From Clostridiaceae bacterium (GTDB lineage: Bacteria; Bacillota; Clostridia; Lachnospirales; Lachnospiraceae): a DNA stretch of 64,000 nucleotides. The position numbers and the translations under genes were made by a program. Numbering within the stretch: position 1 is the stretch's first letter; the number at the start of each line of letters is the position of its first letter. The notes under the pieces were generated by a model, which was not told the origin of the DNA, did not search any database, and worked only from the letters and a program-made list of their open reading frames with translations. The stretch covers positions 1-64,000 of the forward strand of contig CAJTGI010000013.1 in the NCBI GenBank assembly GCA_910575435.1, read 5' to 3'. Below are positions 36,463 through 45,564 of this stretch, piece by piece.

Positions 36463-37731
36463 ATGAAGACCATCAAAAGCACCATGAATCCCCCTAGATT
36501 TTCCTACGCCTTTCCCCAGAAACTGGAGGATATCGCCTTTTTTGACATCGAGACCACCGGGCTATCCCCCAAAGCCTCCTCCCTCTATCTCATCGGAGGA
36601 ATGCATTACGACAACTCTACTGGAAGATGGCAGATCATTCAATGGTTCGCCGACGATTACCACAGCGAGAAAGAACTCCTCCAATCCTTCCTGGCATTTC
36701 TAGATGGATTCCAATACCTTTACCACTTTAATGGAAAAACCTTTGACATCCCATACATCCTGCAAAAATGCCAGCGCCACGCCATCACTCCAAGCCCCCA
36801 CAACAAAATGATACTGGAAGACCAAGAGGATACCCTGTCCATCGACCTGCTAAAGCATATCCGCCGCCTGCGAGGGGCCCTGCAACTGGAAAGGTGCAAC
36901 CAGACTGCCCTGGAGCAATGGCTGGGCTGCCAGAGAGAGGATCCATTCAGCGGAGGAGACTTGATTCCCGTATACTCAGAATATATGCAGCAGAGGCTTC
37001 TGGCTCCCGAAAAAGCGGAAGCCCTGGAAAAGGTATTGCTTCTCCACAACCATAACGATATGGAAATGATGCTGGCAGTAAGTAGCATATTATCCTACGA
37101 AAACTTCTTCATGCATCCCGAAAGGCTCTTTCCCCTTCCATATGCAATGGAACCCGCAGGCACAGGCATGCTTCCACAGACAGCAGAAATTAAAGAAATA
37201 AGACTATCGCACCAGGGTGACCGCCTTGCCATCACCTTTGAAACAGACTTTTCCGTGCCCAAAAAAATCTGCCTCTCAGCAGCATACCCAGAGACAGCCA
37301 TGACCCCGGAAGATGGGACAGGGGATTCTCCCCATCTTCCCTCAGCAGAATTGAAACTGGAGGAAAAAAACTGCACACTCACCATCCCCCTATACCAAGG
37401 CACCTTGAAATTCTTTTACGCCAGTCCCAAAGATTATTGCTATCTTCCAAAGGAAGATATGGCAGTCCACAAAAGCATCGCCGAATTTGTAGAGAAAGAA
37501 TATCGGCAAAAAGCCACCGCCTCCACCTGCTATGCCCGGACGGAGGGAATCTTCCTCCCCCGCCTGGCCCCCTATGCCAGAAAGAAAAAGGGAGAAGTTC
37601 CAAAAGAACTTCCCCACTTTTTCCTAACTTACAAAGACCGGCTATCCTTCTGCCAACTGCCAAAGGATTTTGAGCAAAACCTCCCATTCTGGCATAATTA
37701 CCTCTCCAAGGAACTTCGGAGTTTTTTATAA
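36463..37731 (+). CDS. RNase H-like (YprB-type) exonuclease-domain protein
   Basis: About 422 residues from the ATG at 36463 (AAGGA eight bases upstream). The N-terminal ~200 residues are a DEDD/RNase H-like fold (PF13482 type): IAFFDIETTGL carries the first Asp-Glu pair, YHFNGKTFDIPYILQ the next Asp, and LLLHNHNDMEMML near 200 the last. The B. subtilis homologue YprB is tied to DNA metabolism. The C-terminal half (from about 225) is a beta-rich domain with no clear family. It is the only rightward gene for several kb. Confidence 0.82.
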   Translation: MKTIKSTMNPPRFSYAFPQKLEDIAFFDIETTGLSPKASSLYLIGGMHYDNSTGRWQIIQWFADDYHSEKELLQSFLAFLDGFQYLYHFNGKTFDIPYILQKCQRHAITPSPHNKMILEDQEDTLSIDLLKHIRRLRGALQLERCNQTALEQWLGCQREDPFSGGDLIPVYSEYMQQRLLAPEKAEALEKVLLLHNHNDMEMMLAVSSILSYENFFMHPERLFPLPYAMEPAGTGMLPQTAEIKEIRLSHQGDRLAITFETDFSVPKKICLSAAYPETAMTPEDGTGDSPHLPSAELKLEEKNCTLTIPLYQGTLKFFYASPKDYCYLPKEDMAVHKSIAEFVEKEYRQKATASTCYARTEGIFLPRLAPYARKKKGEVPKELPHFFLTYKDRLSFCQLPKDFEQNLPFWHNYLSKELRSFL

Positions 37732-37751
37732 ACACAAAGCATATCGCCCAA

Positions 37752-37825
37752 GTTTACTATTCACAACCGTTGAGAGGAAACGTGCTACATGCCCGCTTGC
37801 AAGACAGTTTTCCTTTAGGTTTCAC
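37752..37825. repeat. Modular palindromic intergenic repeat, copy 4 (half element)
   Basis: GTTTACTATTCACAACC is followed by a diverged version of the long stem module (GAGAGGAAACG ... GCTTGCAAGACAG ... TTTTCCTTTAGG). The right half of the element is absent. It lies between two convergent genes. Confidence 0.5.
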
Positions 37826-39559
37826 TTATAACTCCACGAAGACTTCCGTCTCCTGCTTCAGACTGGAGGCGATAGACTGATTGTCGTCCATCTTCTTGCT
37901 GATTCGGCTCATATCTTCAAGCAGGGTCTGGGTGCTATCTGCCGTGTGGTTCACTCCGGTGACACCCTCGCTGATGGAATTGGTAATCACGTCTATAGAC
38001 TCTGCAATAGACTTCATGGTAGTCTGCAAATTGTCCGTCTTCTTCGCAAACTCTCCCATTGTCTCCTGAATATATGTGGCATTCTGCTTGTATTCCCCGC
38101 CAGACCGCACAAATCTTTCAAATTCTGGCAAAATGCTGTCATTCATATAATTTACCAGGTCATTGGCATGGTCTGCCAGATTATGAACCGCCTCCGTGAC
38201 TACGGCATTGATTTTCTGAATTCGGTTGGCCGTCTGGCTGCTGGCTGCCGCAAGATCGCTAATCTCCATAGCCACCACGGCAAATCCCTTTCCTGCCTCT
38301 CCCGCTCTGGCCGCCTCAATGGAGGCATTCAGCGACAGAAGATTTGTCTGGCTGGCAATATCCAGTATCTCCCCGCTCAGGCTATCCACCTGATTAACGC
38401 TACTGCTGTCCTCGATGGCCTGCTGCAGCACCCGAAGGATTTCATTTACCTTGACGCTAGTCGTCTGCATATTTTCCCTGGCCGCTGTCTCCAGCTGCTC
38501 CGCATGCCGCCTCATCTCCAAGCTATACTGGTTAATCTCGTTGGATTTGTCAGCAATAGCGTTGACTTCCTCCGTCACCGCGGCGGCATTTTGATTGATT
38601 GTGGCAGCATTCTCAGACATCTGCTCCATGCTGGCAGTCAATTCCTCCGTCAGGTAAGACATGTCAGACACGCTCTCATTAGAAGTCTGCACGCTACTCA
38701 TAACCTCGCTTACCACCTCATCCATGGTCTGGGTATTATCTGTGAGAATGCGGAAAATATTCTGCAATTTCTCCATAAATACATTGATTCCCTTCCCCAG
38801 CGCGGCAATCTCGTCATCTCCCCGCACCCTCACGCGCCGGGTCAGGTCTCCCTGCCGCTTGTCAATCCCCTGTATGATATCTGCCAGTTCCTTCTGGGCA
38901 GTAGACAGAGGCGCAATCACCTTCACATATACGCTGAAAATCACAAAGAGCAGGGAAATCACGCTAATAATGATAAAAAGGACACCAGTAAGCATAGCCC
39001 CCCGATACACCGCCGAAAGCTGTTCCCTAGCTTCTGCCGCCCCCTTGTTGGCCGCCTCCTTCAGATTGCCGATATGCCCTTTCATGTCCCCTGCCTTTTT
39101 GGCAATTTCCGTGTTGGCCATGGCATAGGCCTTCTCATTCTCCCCAGCCGCACTGAAAGCCATCAGGCTAGCAATCTCATCCTTTAATTCCTCATAATTC
39201 TTTTGCAGGTTCTGATATTCCGAATCGTCCCCCTCTGCAAGATAGACCTCGTACTCCTGGAGATATTGATCCATCTTGGCCTCCTCCGCCCGAATGCTTT
39301 CCACCAGCCCAATCATGCCTTTCAGATCCGTGGACACAATATGGGACAGCGCCTGCTTATGAATCTCCTGGGCCTTCTCCTGGATGTCCCCCAATTTTGA
39401 AATTCCAGTCATATATTGATCTGCGATTTCTGATGCATTGCGATTGACCTTTCTAATATTGCTAATAGCCAGAATGCTTGCTATCACAGATACTATTCCC
39501 AAGACAAATACCGGGCCCAGAATGATTGTCTTGATACTAAGGCTCTTTTTTTCTTTCAT
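37826..39559 (-). CDS. Methyl-accepting chemotaxis protein
   Basis: 577 residues from the ATG at 39559 ([11 protein letters not shown]). One N-terminal membrane helix (about 12-35), then a four-helix-bundle sensor (about 36-185), a second helix (near 190-213), HAMP (about 214-268) and a long cytoplasmic signalling coil. The hairpin tip has [26 protein letters not shown] near 430-455. It signals to CheA/CheW. The ligand is unknown. It is 91 bases downstream of an orphan solute-binding lipoprotein transcribed the same way, which could present its ligand. Confidence 0.92.
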   Translation of the reverse strand: MKEKKSLSIKTIILGPVFVLGIVSVIASILAISNIRKVNRNASEIADQYMTGISKLGDIQEKAQEIHKQALSHIVSTDLKGMIGLVESIRAEEAKMDQYLQEYEVYLAEGDDSEYQNLQKNYEELKDEIASLMAFSAAGENEKAYAMANTEIAKKAGDMKGHIGNLKEAANKGAAEAREQLSAVYRGAMLTGVLFIIISVISLLFVIFSVYVKVIAPLSTAQKELADIIQGIDKRQGDLTRRVRVRGDDEIAALGKGINVFMEKLQNIFRILTDNTQTMDEVVSEVMSSVQTSNESVSDMSYLTEELTASMEQMSENAATINQNAAAVTEEVNAIADKSNEINQYSLEMRRHAEQLETAARENMQTTSVKVNEILRVLQQAIEDSSSVNQVDSLSGEILDIASQTNLLSLNASIEAARAGEAGKGFAVVAMEISDLAAASSQTANRIQKINAVVTEAVHNLADHANDLVNYMNDSILPEFERFVRSGGEYKQNATYIQETMGEFAKKTDNLQTTMKSIAESIDVITNSISEGVTGVNHTADSTQTLLEDMSRISKKMDDNQSIASSLKQETEVFVEL

Positions 39560-39678
39560 TTTGCCACTTCCTTCCCAAACTGACACACGCTTTCAGCAAC
39601 GCTGCCATATGTAATACAAACCCCTGGTTTGTTAACCTTGGTTTGCCACCCTTCGCCTCGTGCTTGCACAAGGCATCA

Positions 39679-40947
39679 TCAATTCACCGTGGATGCAGTA
39701 ATGCCCTTCACCAGAGCATCCATTATTTTCTGCAAATCCTCTTTCTCTGGATTTCCGTCCGCCATCGCCTTGCCAAAGGACTCGAACGGAGTCCAGAAAT
39801 TATTGCCCACCCGCTGCAGGCTGCCGTACTTGGATTGTTCCATGACTGCCCGGATAGCCGGAACCTTCTGCACCTCTTCAGATTCCGCCGCACGAATGTT
39901 AGACGGCCCCTGATTTCTCTCCACGAAGCGAAGATTCTGGTTCTCCTCATTCGTAAGCCAATCCGCCAGCTTATGAGCCCACTCTTTATTCTTGCTATAA
40001 TAATTCACGCCCATAGCCTTATATCCTTTAAAAGATGCCATCTGGACCTGCTTTCCCGCCACCGTGTAAGTCGGCAGCTTCACTGCGCCATAATCGTCCC
40101 CCCAGATCGTCTTAATGTCCATGGCATTCCATGCGCCGCTGACCCCGGCAATTGCTTTGCCCGCCCTGGCATCCGCTACAAAATTTCCATCCGGGGAGTT
40201 CTGAAATCCCGAGCTAGCGGAAATCCTCAACAGTGCCCTGGCAACGTCCACGCCCTTAATCTTTCCCTTTTTCGCATTCCAGTTGCAATGGTTCGTCACC
40301 CCATCCTCATTGATTCCAAAATCCAGCCCCGTATTTCCAAAAAAGGCATACATATACCAGCCCGAAGTCCACTCCATATTAATTTTCTTGTGCGCCTTCT
40401 CTGCAACTCTGAGCATGCCATCCAGAGTTTTCACATCCTTTTCACTAAAATATTTCTTGTTGTAATACATGAAATAGCCATTATCCGCCGTCATGGGATA
40501 CACGTAAAGCGTTCCATCAATAGTCCCGGCCTCATTGGCTTCCTCCAAATTCGCATCTTGTATTTGTTCCTGATTCCTCACCGGATCAAGCGCTCCCGCC
40601 GCCGCCAAAACCGTCACCTGGTCATCAGGAACAGGAAACACATCTGCAGCCCCGTGCACATCTGCCAGCACATTGCCTCTGGTGCTGGCATCCGAATTCT
40701 CCTCCAGCACAATGTCAAATTTCGCTTCCCCAGCATACCTCTCTTTAAAACTGTCAATCATCTTTTCCAACGTGGAGAAATTATTCTGCTCCGCCCAAAT
40801 CCGTAAGGAAACCACGCCCCCAGGTTTTCCTTTCTCCTGTCCGCCCATCTTTGCGGGAGATGCCTTATCCTTTCCCCCGGCACATCCTGTCAAAGCCAGA
40901 GAAAACACCACTGCCAGAGCCAGCACAAAACCCATTCCTCTTTTCAT
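39679..40947 (-). CDS. Extracellular solute-binding lipoprotein (family 1, sugar-type)
   Basis: 422 residues. A signal peptide ends in the lipobox LTGC (Cys about 22), so it is membrane-anchored outside the cell. The mature part follows the maltose-binding-protein pattern: VSLRIWAEQNNFSTLEKMI at the N-terminus, DVFPVPDDQVTVLAAAGALDPV near 102, DGTLYVYPMTADNGYFMYYNK near 145, and AHKLADWLTNEENQNLRF near 345. Such proteins feed sugar ABC importers, but no permease or ATPase gene is adjacent. The neighbour is a chemoreceptor. Confidence 0.9.
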   Translation of the reverse strand: MKRGMGFVLALAVVFSLALTGCAGGKDKASPAKMGGQEKGKPGGVVSLRIWAEQNNFSTLEKMIDSFKERYAGEAKFDIVLEENSDASTRGNVLADVHGAADVFPVPDDQVTVLAAAGALDPVRNQEQIQDANLEEANEAGTIDGTLYVYPMTADNGYFMYYNKKYFSEKDVKTLDGMLRVAEKAHKKINMEWTSGWYMYAFFGNTGLDFGINEDGVTNHCNWNAKKGKIKGVDVARALLRISASSGFQNSPDGNFVADARAGKAIAGVSGAWNAMDIKTIWGDDYGAVKLPTYTVAGKQVQMASFKGYKAMGVNYYSKNKEWAHKLADWLTNEENQNLRFVERNQGPSNIRAAESEEVQKVPAIRAVMEQSKYGSLQRVGNNFWTPFESFGKAMADGNPEKEDLQKIMDALVKGITASTVN

Positions 40948-41085
40948 AGAACATCATCTCCAATCCTTATTTTTTCTCCTATAATTATAACAAACCCCAA
41001 CGTAAAAGTAAAAAGAAACATTAGCATTCTTCTATGAAAAAACGATAATCCACAATGTCAATTTTCTTTGCAGAAATCATCCTAA
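40948..41085. other. Intergenic between solute-binding protein and kinase genes
   Basis: A/T-rich stretch with the GGAG ribosome site of the solute-binding protein and probably its promoter; nothing else supported. Confidence 0.35.
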
Positions 41086-42150
41086 TTATTTGCTAGAATT
41101 AACCACATAATTGCTCACGGGAAATTCCAGCATCATCTTTGTACCCTCCCCATACCAAGATTCAGCCGAGATTCCAACACCCAGCTTGCGGCAGAGTTTC
41201 CGGCACAAATAAAGCCCCATCCCGGTAGAGCGTTCCCTGGCCCTTCCATTGCTGCCAGTAAATCCCTTTTCAAAAATCCGGGAAAGATCCTCTGGAAGAA
41301 TGCCAGTCCCATTATCCTCCACCGAAAATATCACCCCCTTCTCCCTCCGCTCTGCCTCAATGCAGAACACCGGATTCTCACTCTTGTATTTCACGCTATT
41401 CAAGAGAATCTGATTCAAAATGAACCCAATCCACTTCCGGTCCGTATATACCGACTCCCCGCAGGACACCTCCACCCTAACCCCGTTCTGAATCAAGAGC
41501 AGCCGATTCTTTTCTAGCACCTCATATACCACTTGTTGCAAATCCGTCTCCCGAATCATATAATCCCGATAGACCTGATCGGATCTGGCGTAGTACAAAG
41601 CCATATCCACATAATTCTCAATCTTCTGGTTCTCCACACTTACATTGCGAAACAATTCCCTGGCAGATGTTACCCGCTCTCCATGCTCTCCATCCAATCC
41701 GCCGTATCCCTTTCGTCCATTCTCGCACAGCAGAGCGATTCCCGTGATTGGCGCCTTCACCTCATGCACCCAACTCTCAATATACTCCCTATAATCCTTC
41801 TGCTCCTGTTCCAATTGTCGGATTTTTTCAATCACGGACTTGTTGGAATAACGAATCAGATTGGCGTATAGCCGATCCTCCAATCGAAAGGAAGCAGGCA
41901 TCAATTCTCCCAGAAGATACCGTTCCTCCATCTTGTCCATAATTTGTTCAATCACGTAAAAATATTTTCTTCTCTGAAAAAAAGTAACAATCAGCCAGCC
42001 AGACAGAATCAGACACCAGAAAATCAGAATCAGGAACATATCATCTTCAGGGTAGCCAGTCATTCTCAGAAAGCCCGCCAAAGCCCCCATGCACGTCAGA
42101 TGAAGGAGAAACAATAAACTTCTGTCCTTTAGAAAATCCATAAAACTCAT
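41086..42150 (-). CDS. Sensor histidine kinase (BceS-like, intramembrane-sensing)
   Basis: 354 residues. Two close membrane helices (about 10-30 and 38-60) with almost no external loop are typical of BceS-type intramembrane-sensing kinases. The phospho-His lies in SWVHEVKAPITGI near 132. ATPase boxes: FILNQILLNSVKY (N box), VEDNGTGILPEDLSRIFEKGFTG (G1/F) and STGMGLYLCRKL (G2). BceS kinases normally sense antimicrobial peptides through a BceAB transporter, but no ABC genes adjoin here. Its start overlaps the response regulator stop by four bases. Confidence 0.9.
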   Translation of the reverse strand: MSFMDFLKDRSLLFLLHLTCMGALAGFLRMTGYPEDDMFLILIFWCLILSGWLIVTFFQRRKYFYVIEQIMDKMEERYLLGELMPASFRLEDRLYANLIRYSNKSVIEKIRQLEQEQKDYREYIESWVHEVKAPITGIALLCENGRKGYGGLDGEHGERVTSARELFRNVSVENQKIENYVDMALYYARSDQVYRDYMIRETDLQQVVYEVLEKNRLLLIQNGVRVEVSCGESVYTDRKWIGFILNQILLNSVKYKSENPVFCIEAERREKGVIFSVEDNGTGILPEDLSRIFEKGFTGSNGRARERSTGMGLYLCRKLCRKLGVGISAESWYGEGTKMMLEFPVSNYVVNSSK

Positions 42151-42815
42151 ATGCGATACCCCATTCCTCTCTTCGTCTCAATAAAGTCATCCACGCCAAT
42201 GAATTTCAATTTCTCACGGATTCTAGCAACATTCACGCTCAGGGTATTATCATCAATAAAAATCTGATTCTCCCACAAATATTCAATAAAATCCATTCGA
42301 TCCACAAACTCCCCAGGATGTAGAAATAGCAGATGCAAAATCTTCATCTCGTTCTTAGAAAGATCTTCCCGCCTGCCCTCATAGGCAATGCAGCACTTTG
42401 ATAAATCCAATTCCACTCCATGATACAAGAACCTGGTGCGCTCCAATTCCCGAGAGCCTCCCGACCGCTTTAGCACTGCCGCAATCCTAGCAAGCAGCAG
42501 CGGTGCCTGATAAGGCTTGGTAATATAGTCGTCCCCTCCCCGCAGGATACCTGTCAATTCGTCCATAGAGTCCGTCCTGCTAGTAAGAAAAATAATGGGT
42601 ACATCTTGCTTCTCCCGTATCCGTGTGCAGATATCAAATCCCGATACGCCTGGAAGATTTACATCCAGAAGCACCAAATCAGGCTGGAAGGCATATACTT
42701 GTTCCGGCACCTTTTCAAAAGATTCAGCCAAAACGACTTGGTAAGAGGCATTCTCCAGCAAAACTTTCAGTTCTCTCCTAATCAACTCTTCATCTTCCAC
42801 CACAAATATCCGCAT
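42147..42815 (-). CDS. Response regulator, OmpR/PhoB family (BceR-like)
   Basis: About 222 residues from MRIFVVEDEELIRRE (ATG 42815, AGGGAG six bases upstream). The receiver domain has the acidic pair near residue 8-9, phospho-acceptor Asp in LVLLDVNLPGVSG (near 51), Thr/Ser in FLTSRTD and Lys in YITKPY. The winged-helix DNA-binding domain follows (LSKNEMKILHLLFLHPGEFVDR; DNTLSVNVARIREKLKFIG). It is translated first, coupled to the kinase. Targets are not visible in the window. Confidence 0.92.
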   Translation of the reverse strand: MRIFVVEDEELIRRELKVLLENASYQVVLAESFEKVPEQVYAFQPDLVLLDVNLPGVSGFDICTRIREKQDVPIIFLTSRTDSMDELTGILRGGDDYITKPYQAPLLLARIAAVLKRSGGSRELERTRFLYHGVELDLSKCCIAYEGRREDLSKNEMKILHLLFLHPGEFVDRMDFIEYLWENQIFIDDNTLSVNVARIREKLKFIGVDDFIETKRGMGYRI

Positions 42816-43418
42816 AACGGCTCCCTTTCTGCACAATCCATGCATCATCCTACGACAGCAACCAGTTTCCCAACAAGTATATCAGAACATGCCAGAAATG
42901 CAACTCTTCCGATACTATCCTACATGATTCATGTCGAGATTGGTATGCGAAATAAAATCTAAACTTTTCATACGGGACAAATTTCACAAAAAATTCACAA
43001 ATATTAAACATGCTACATGGACGAACAACCTGAACAACAACTACAACATCATGAACAGCCAAATACTTGAATATTCTGTTATTATTTCTCAGAATTTATT
43101 AAGATTTTTGCCTTCATTTTTACGACAAAATTCCAGAAAAGAGAACAAGCAAATTTGCATTGCGAGAATAAATATGCTATTATTATGCACGTACCATCTT
43201 TGGTTCTAACAATATCTGTTCCTACTACCATACACATGATAAAAGTTCTGGAGATGGTACTTTCTAAATAATTATTCCACAATGTTTAAAAAGTAAGTAA
43301 CTGAAAAACAAATTAATTGACAACCATAGCAAAAAAACATTTGCCATACAGGCTCTCTAGAATTGAAAGAATATAGGCAATCATCGAAACCGCACTCAAA
43401 ACCATTTGCATTATAATT
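42816..43418. other. 600-bp gap with a long inverted repeat
   Basis: No gene supported. GTACCATCT (43191-43199) and AGATGGTAC (43252-43260) form a perfect 9-bp inverted pair. Partial complementarity continues inward (GGTTCT against AGTTCTGG), giving a ~70-base hairpin-like unit. The rest is very A/T-rich. Confidence 0.45.
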
Positions 43419-44024
43419 TCATGCCAAATGTGCTGACTTGTTATTCATATGCCGATTTAGGATAGCATGTACTCTCTCCACTTCATCAAGAATCAATAAA
43501 TCATAACGGCGCAAGCCATCAAACTTTATGTACATTTTAGCTATGTCCTCTTTCAGGACAGAGATTTCTCCCTTCACTTTTGACATGTCCTCTTTCAGAA
43601 CACGAATCTCTCCCTTCACTTTTGACATGTCCTCTTTCAGAACACGAATCTCTCCCTTCACTTCTGACATGTCCTTTTTCAGGACAGAGATTTCTCCCTT
43701 CACTTCTGACATGTCCTCTTTCAGAACACGAATCTCTCCCTTCACTTCTGACATGTCCTCTTTCAGAACATGAATCTCTTCCTTCACTTCTGACATGTCC
43801 TCTTTCAGGACACGAATCTCTTCCTTCACTTCTGACATGTCCTCTTTCAGGACACGAATCTCTCCCTTCACTTCTGACATATCCTCTTTCAGGACACGAA
43901 TCTCTCCCTTCACTTCTGACATATCCTCTTTCAGAACAGAGATTTCTCCCTTCATTTCAGACATGTTCTCACCTAAATCCGACACTTTGTGAATTAATAA
44001 ATCAAGTTTTTGGCTGTCTGTCAT
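43419..44024 (-). CDS. Coiled-coil protein built of 14-residue repeats
   Basis: 201 residues, no known family recognised. A short head (MTDSQKLDLLIHKVSDLGENM) is followed by about ten copies of a 14-residue unit, consensus EDMSEVKGEIRVLK. This is exactly two heptads with hydrophobic M/V and I/L positions, so a long continuous coiled coil is predicted. The last ~45 residues are unique (YIKFDGLRRYDLLILDEVERVHAILNRHMNN), also helical. A clear ribosome site (AAGGAGG, eight bases) shows it is translated. No signal peptide or membrane segment is seen. Possible roles are scaffold or spacer; none can be assigned. Confidence 0.8.
   Translation of the reverse strand: MTDSQKLDLLIHKVSDLGENMSEMKGEISVLKEDMSEVKGEIRVLKEDMSEVKGEIRVLKEDMSEVKEEIRVLKEDMSEVKEEIHVLKEDMSEVKGEIRVLKEDMSEVKGEISVLKKDMSEVKGEIRVLKEDMSKVKGEIRVLKEDMSKVKGEISVLKEDIAKMYIKFDGLRRYDLLILDEVERVHAILNRHMNNKSAHLA
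43555..43965 (-). repeat. Tandem 42-bp repeats in the coiled-coil gene
   Basis: About ten near-identical 42-bp units (plus-strand reading TCTGACATGTCCTCTTTCAG...). Differences are mostly single bases that change Gly/Glu, Arg/Ser/His or Glu/Lys at fixed places in the unit. This is a likely variable-number locus. Confidence 0.85.
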
Positions 44025-44126
44025 ATAAACACCTCCTTCTTCTTTTTCAATAGTATATCACATATGATTAAATAAATCTAGTCTCTTTTTATTTTCTTAT
44101 ATTCTTTGTTATCCTTATCGAAGAAA

Positions 44127-44155
44127 TTGCGCAGGCAACAGGAATATGATATAAT
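44127..44155 (+). promoter_or_regulatory. Promoter of pheA
   Basis: TTGCGC (44127-44132), 17 bases, TATAAT (44150-44155). The -10 box is a consensus match. Transcription would start near 44162, giving a leader of about 115 bases. Confidence 0.7.
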
Positions 44156-44173
44156 TAGTGCCATGCACTATTC

Positions 44174-44231
44174 ATCCAAGTTGCGTTGCAACTTGGATCA
44201 TATCGGAAAACATGGTAAGTATCACGATATG
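44174..44231 (+). promoter_or_regulatory. Two hairpins in the pheA leader
   Basis: A perfect 11-bp hairpin with a 3-base loop (ATCCAAGTTGC / GCAACTTGGAT, 44174-44198) is followed directly by a 7-bp stem (CATATCG / CGATATG, 44199-44231). No T run and no T-box or leader peptide was recognised, so regulation is only suggested. Confidence 0.5.
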
Positions 44232-44276
44232 ACTAGGAAACGAATTTAAAATTTGCAAAAAGGAGTTGCTATAAAG

Positions 44277-45416
44277 ATGGTGGTAGATTTACAGGAAAGC
44301 CGAAAGAAAATAGATGACATTGACAGAGAAATCGTCTCCCTATTCCAAAAAAGAATGGATGTGGCGGCAGATGTGGCGGCTTACAAGAAAAGCACAGGAA
44401 AGAAAGTATTTGATGCCAAGCGAGAAGAAGAAAAAATCACCTGCCTAAGGGAAATGGCAGAAGATGAATTTTATAAAACAGGCATAGAAGAGTTATTCCG
44501 CCAGATTATGTCCATCAGCAGAAAATACCAATACCAGAAACTTGGCACGGCAGCAAACGAGATTCCCTTCCGGGAGGTAGATCGGCTGGACGTGACTGAA
44601 GATACTCGGGTGGTATGCTTTGGCGAGCATGGCGCCTTTACAGAACAAGCAATGGAGGAAATTTTCGGAAAAAAGATTACCGCCTTTAACAAGCAGTCCT
44701 TTCGAGAAGTCATGGAGACCGTTGCCAATGGGGATGCCCTTTTTGGCGTGCTGCCCATTGAAAACTCTACTACCGGTGCCGTGAGCGGAATCAATGAACT
44801 GCTGATGGAATATGACGTGACCATTATTGCAGAACACTTTATCAAAGTGGAACAGTCCCTTTTGGGACTTCCAGGTGCAAAAATGGAGAACCTGTACACA
44901 GTATACTCCCATGCGCAAGGACTGATGCAGTGTTCTAAATTTCTGGAAAGCCAGAAAGGAATTGCCACTAAGACATACGCCAGTACTGCCGGTGCTGCCA
45001 AAAAAGTAAAAGATGAAGGGGATGCAACCCAAGCCGCCATCGCCAGCAAGCGGGCAGCACAGACTTTCGGTCTGCATGTCCTTTGCGAAAATATAAACAA
45101 TGAAGACAATAATTATACCCGTTTCATTGTGGTTACCAACCAGAAAATATTCTTATCAGATGCAAATAAGTTAAGCCTCTGCTTCGAGGTAAAACATGAG
45201 GCGGGCTCATTGTACCATTTTCTTGCGAATTTTTATTACAATGATTTGAACCTCACAAAGATTGAATCCTGCCCCATCGAAAACAGAAACTGGGAATATC
45301 GATTTTTTGTGGATGTGGAGGGGAATATCAACTCACCGGGCGTAGGAAACGCCCTGGCCAGCATGAGAGAATATGCAAATAACGTGACCGTGCTGGGAAA
45401 TGTAGCAAAAAGATAA
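44277..45416 (+). CDS. pheA: Bifunctional chorismate mutase / prephenate dehydratase (P-protein)
   Basis: About 379 residues from the ATG at 44277 (AAAGGAG 11 bases upstream; a TTG eight codons earlier is possible but lies before the site). The N-terminal chorismate mutase (about 1-90) has SRKKIDDIDREIVSLFQKRM and AAYKKSTGKKVFDAKREEE. The prephenate dehydratase domain follows (CFGEHGAFTEQAMEEIF, PIENSTTGAVSG, and TRFIVV at its end). The ACT domain is C-terminal (GSLYHFLANFYYNDLNLTKIESCP), with the ESRP-like motif as ESCP. It makes phenylpyruvate for phenylalanine and is normally feedback-inhibited through the ACT domain. Confidence 0.95.
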   Translation: MVVDLQESRKKIDDIDREIVSLFQKRMDVAADVAAYKKSTGKKVFDAKREEEKITCLREMAEDEFYKTGIEELFRQIMSISRKYQYQKLGTAANEIPFREVDRLDVTEDTRVVCFGEHGAFTEQAMEEIFGKKITAFNKQSFREVMETVANGDALFGVLPIENSTTGAVSGINELLMEYDVTIIAEHFIKVEQSLLGLPGAKMENLYTVYSHAQGLMQCSKFLESQKGIATKTYASTAGAAKKVKDEGDATQAAIASKRAAQTFGLHVLCENINNEDNNYTRFIVVTNQKIFLSDANKLSLCFEVKHEAGSLYHFLANFYYNDLNLTKIESCPIENRNWEYRFFVDVEGNINSPGVGNALASMREYANNVTVLGNVAKR

Positions 45417-45564
45417 TAAAAGGCAACAGTTTCCTTTCCAGCTTCGATAACACATTGCTTGGAAAGGCCACCATAACACCTGAGAAGAACGAAAAACCAG
45501 CATTCTTCTCATTGGAAATTGATAGAATTTGCTATCGGCCAAAATTCTTTCTAGGAGGAATCCA

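Noticed and set aside
43528-44053. Plus-strand open frames with repetitive Phe/Arg/Thr/Ser content
   Set aside because: Antisense shadows of the 42-bp coiled-coil repeats, whose sense frame has a clear start and ribosome site.
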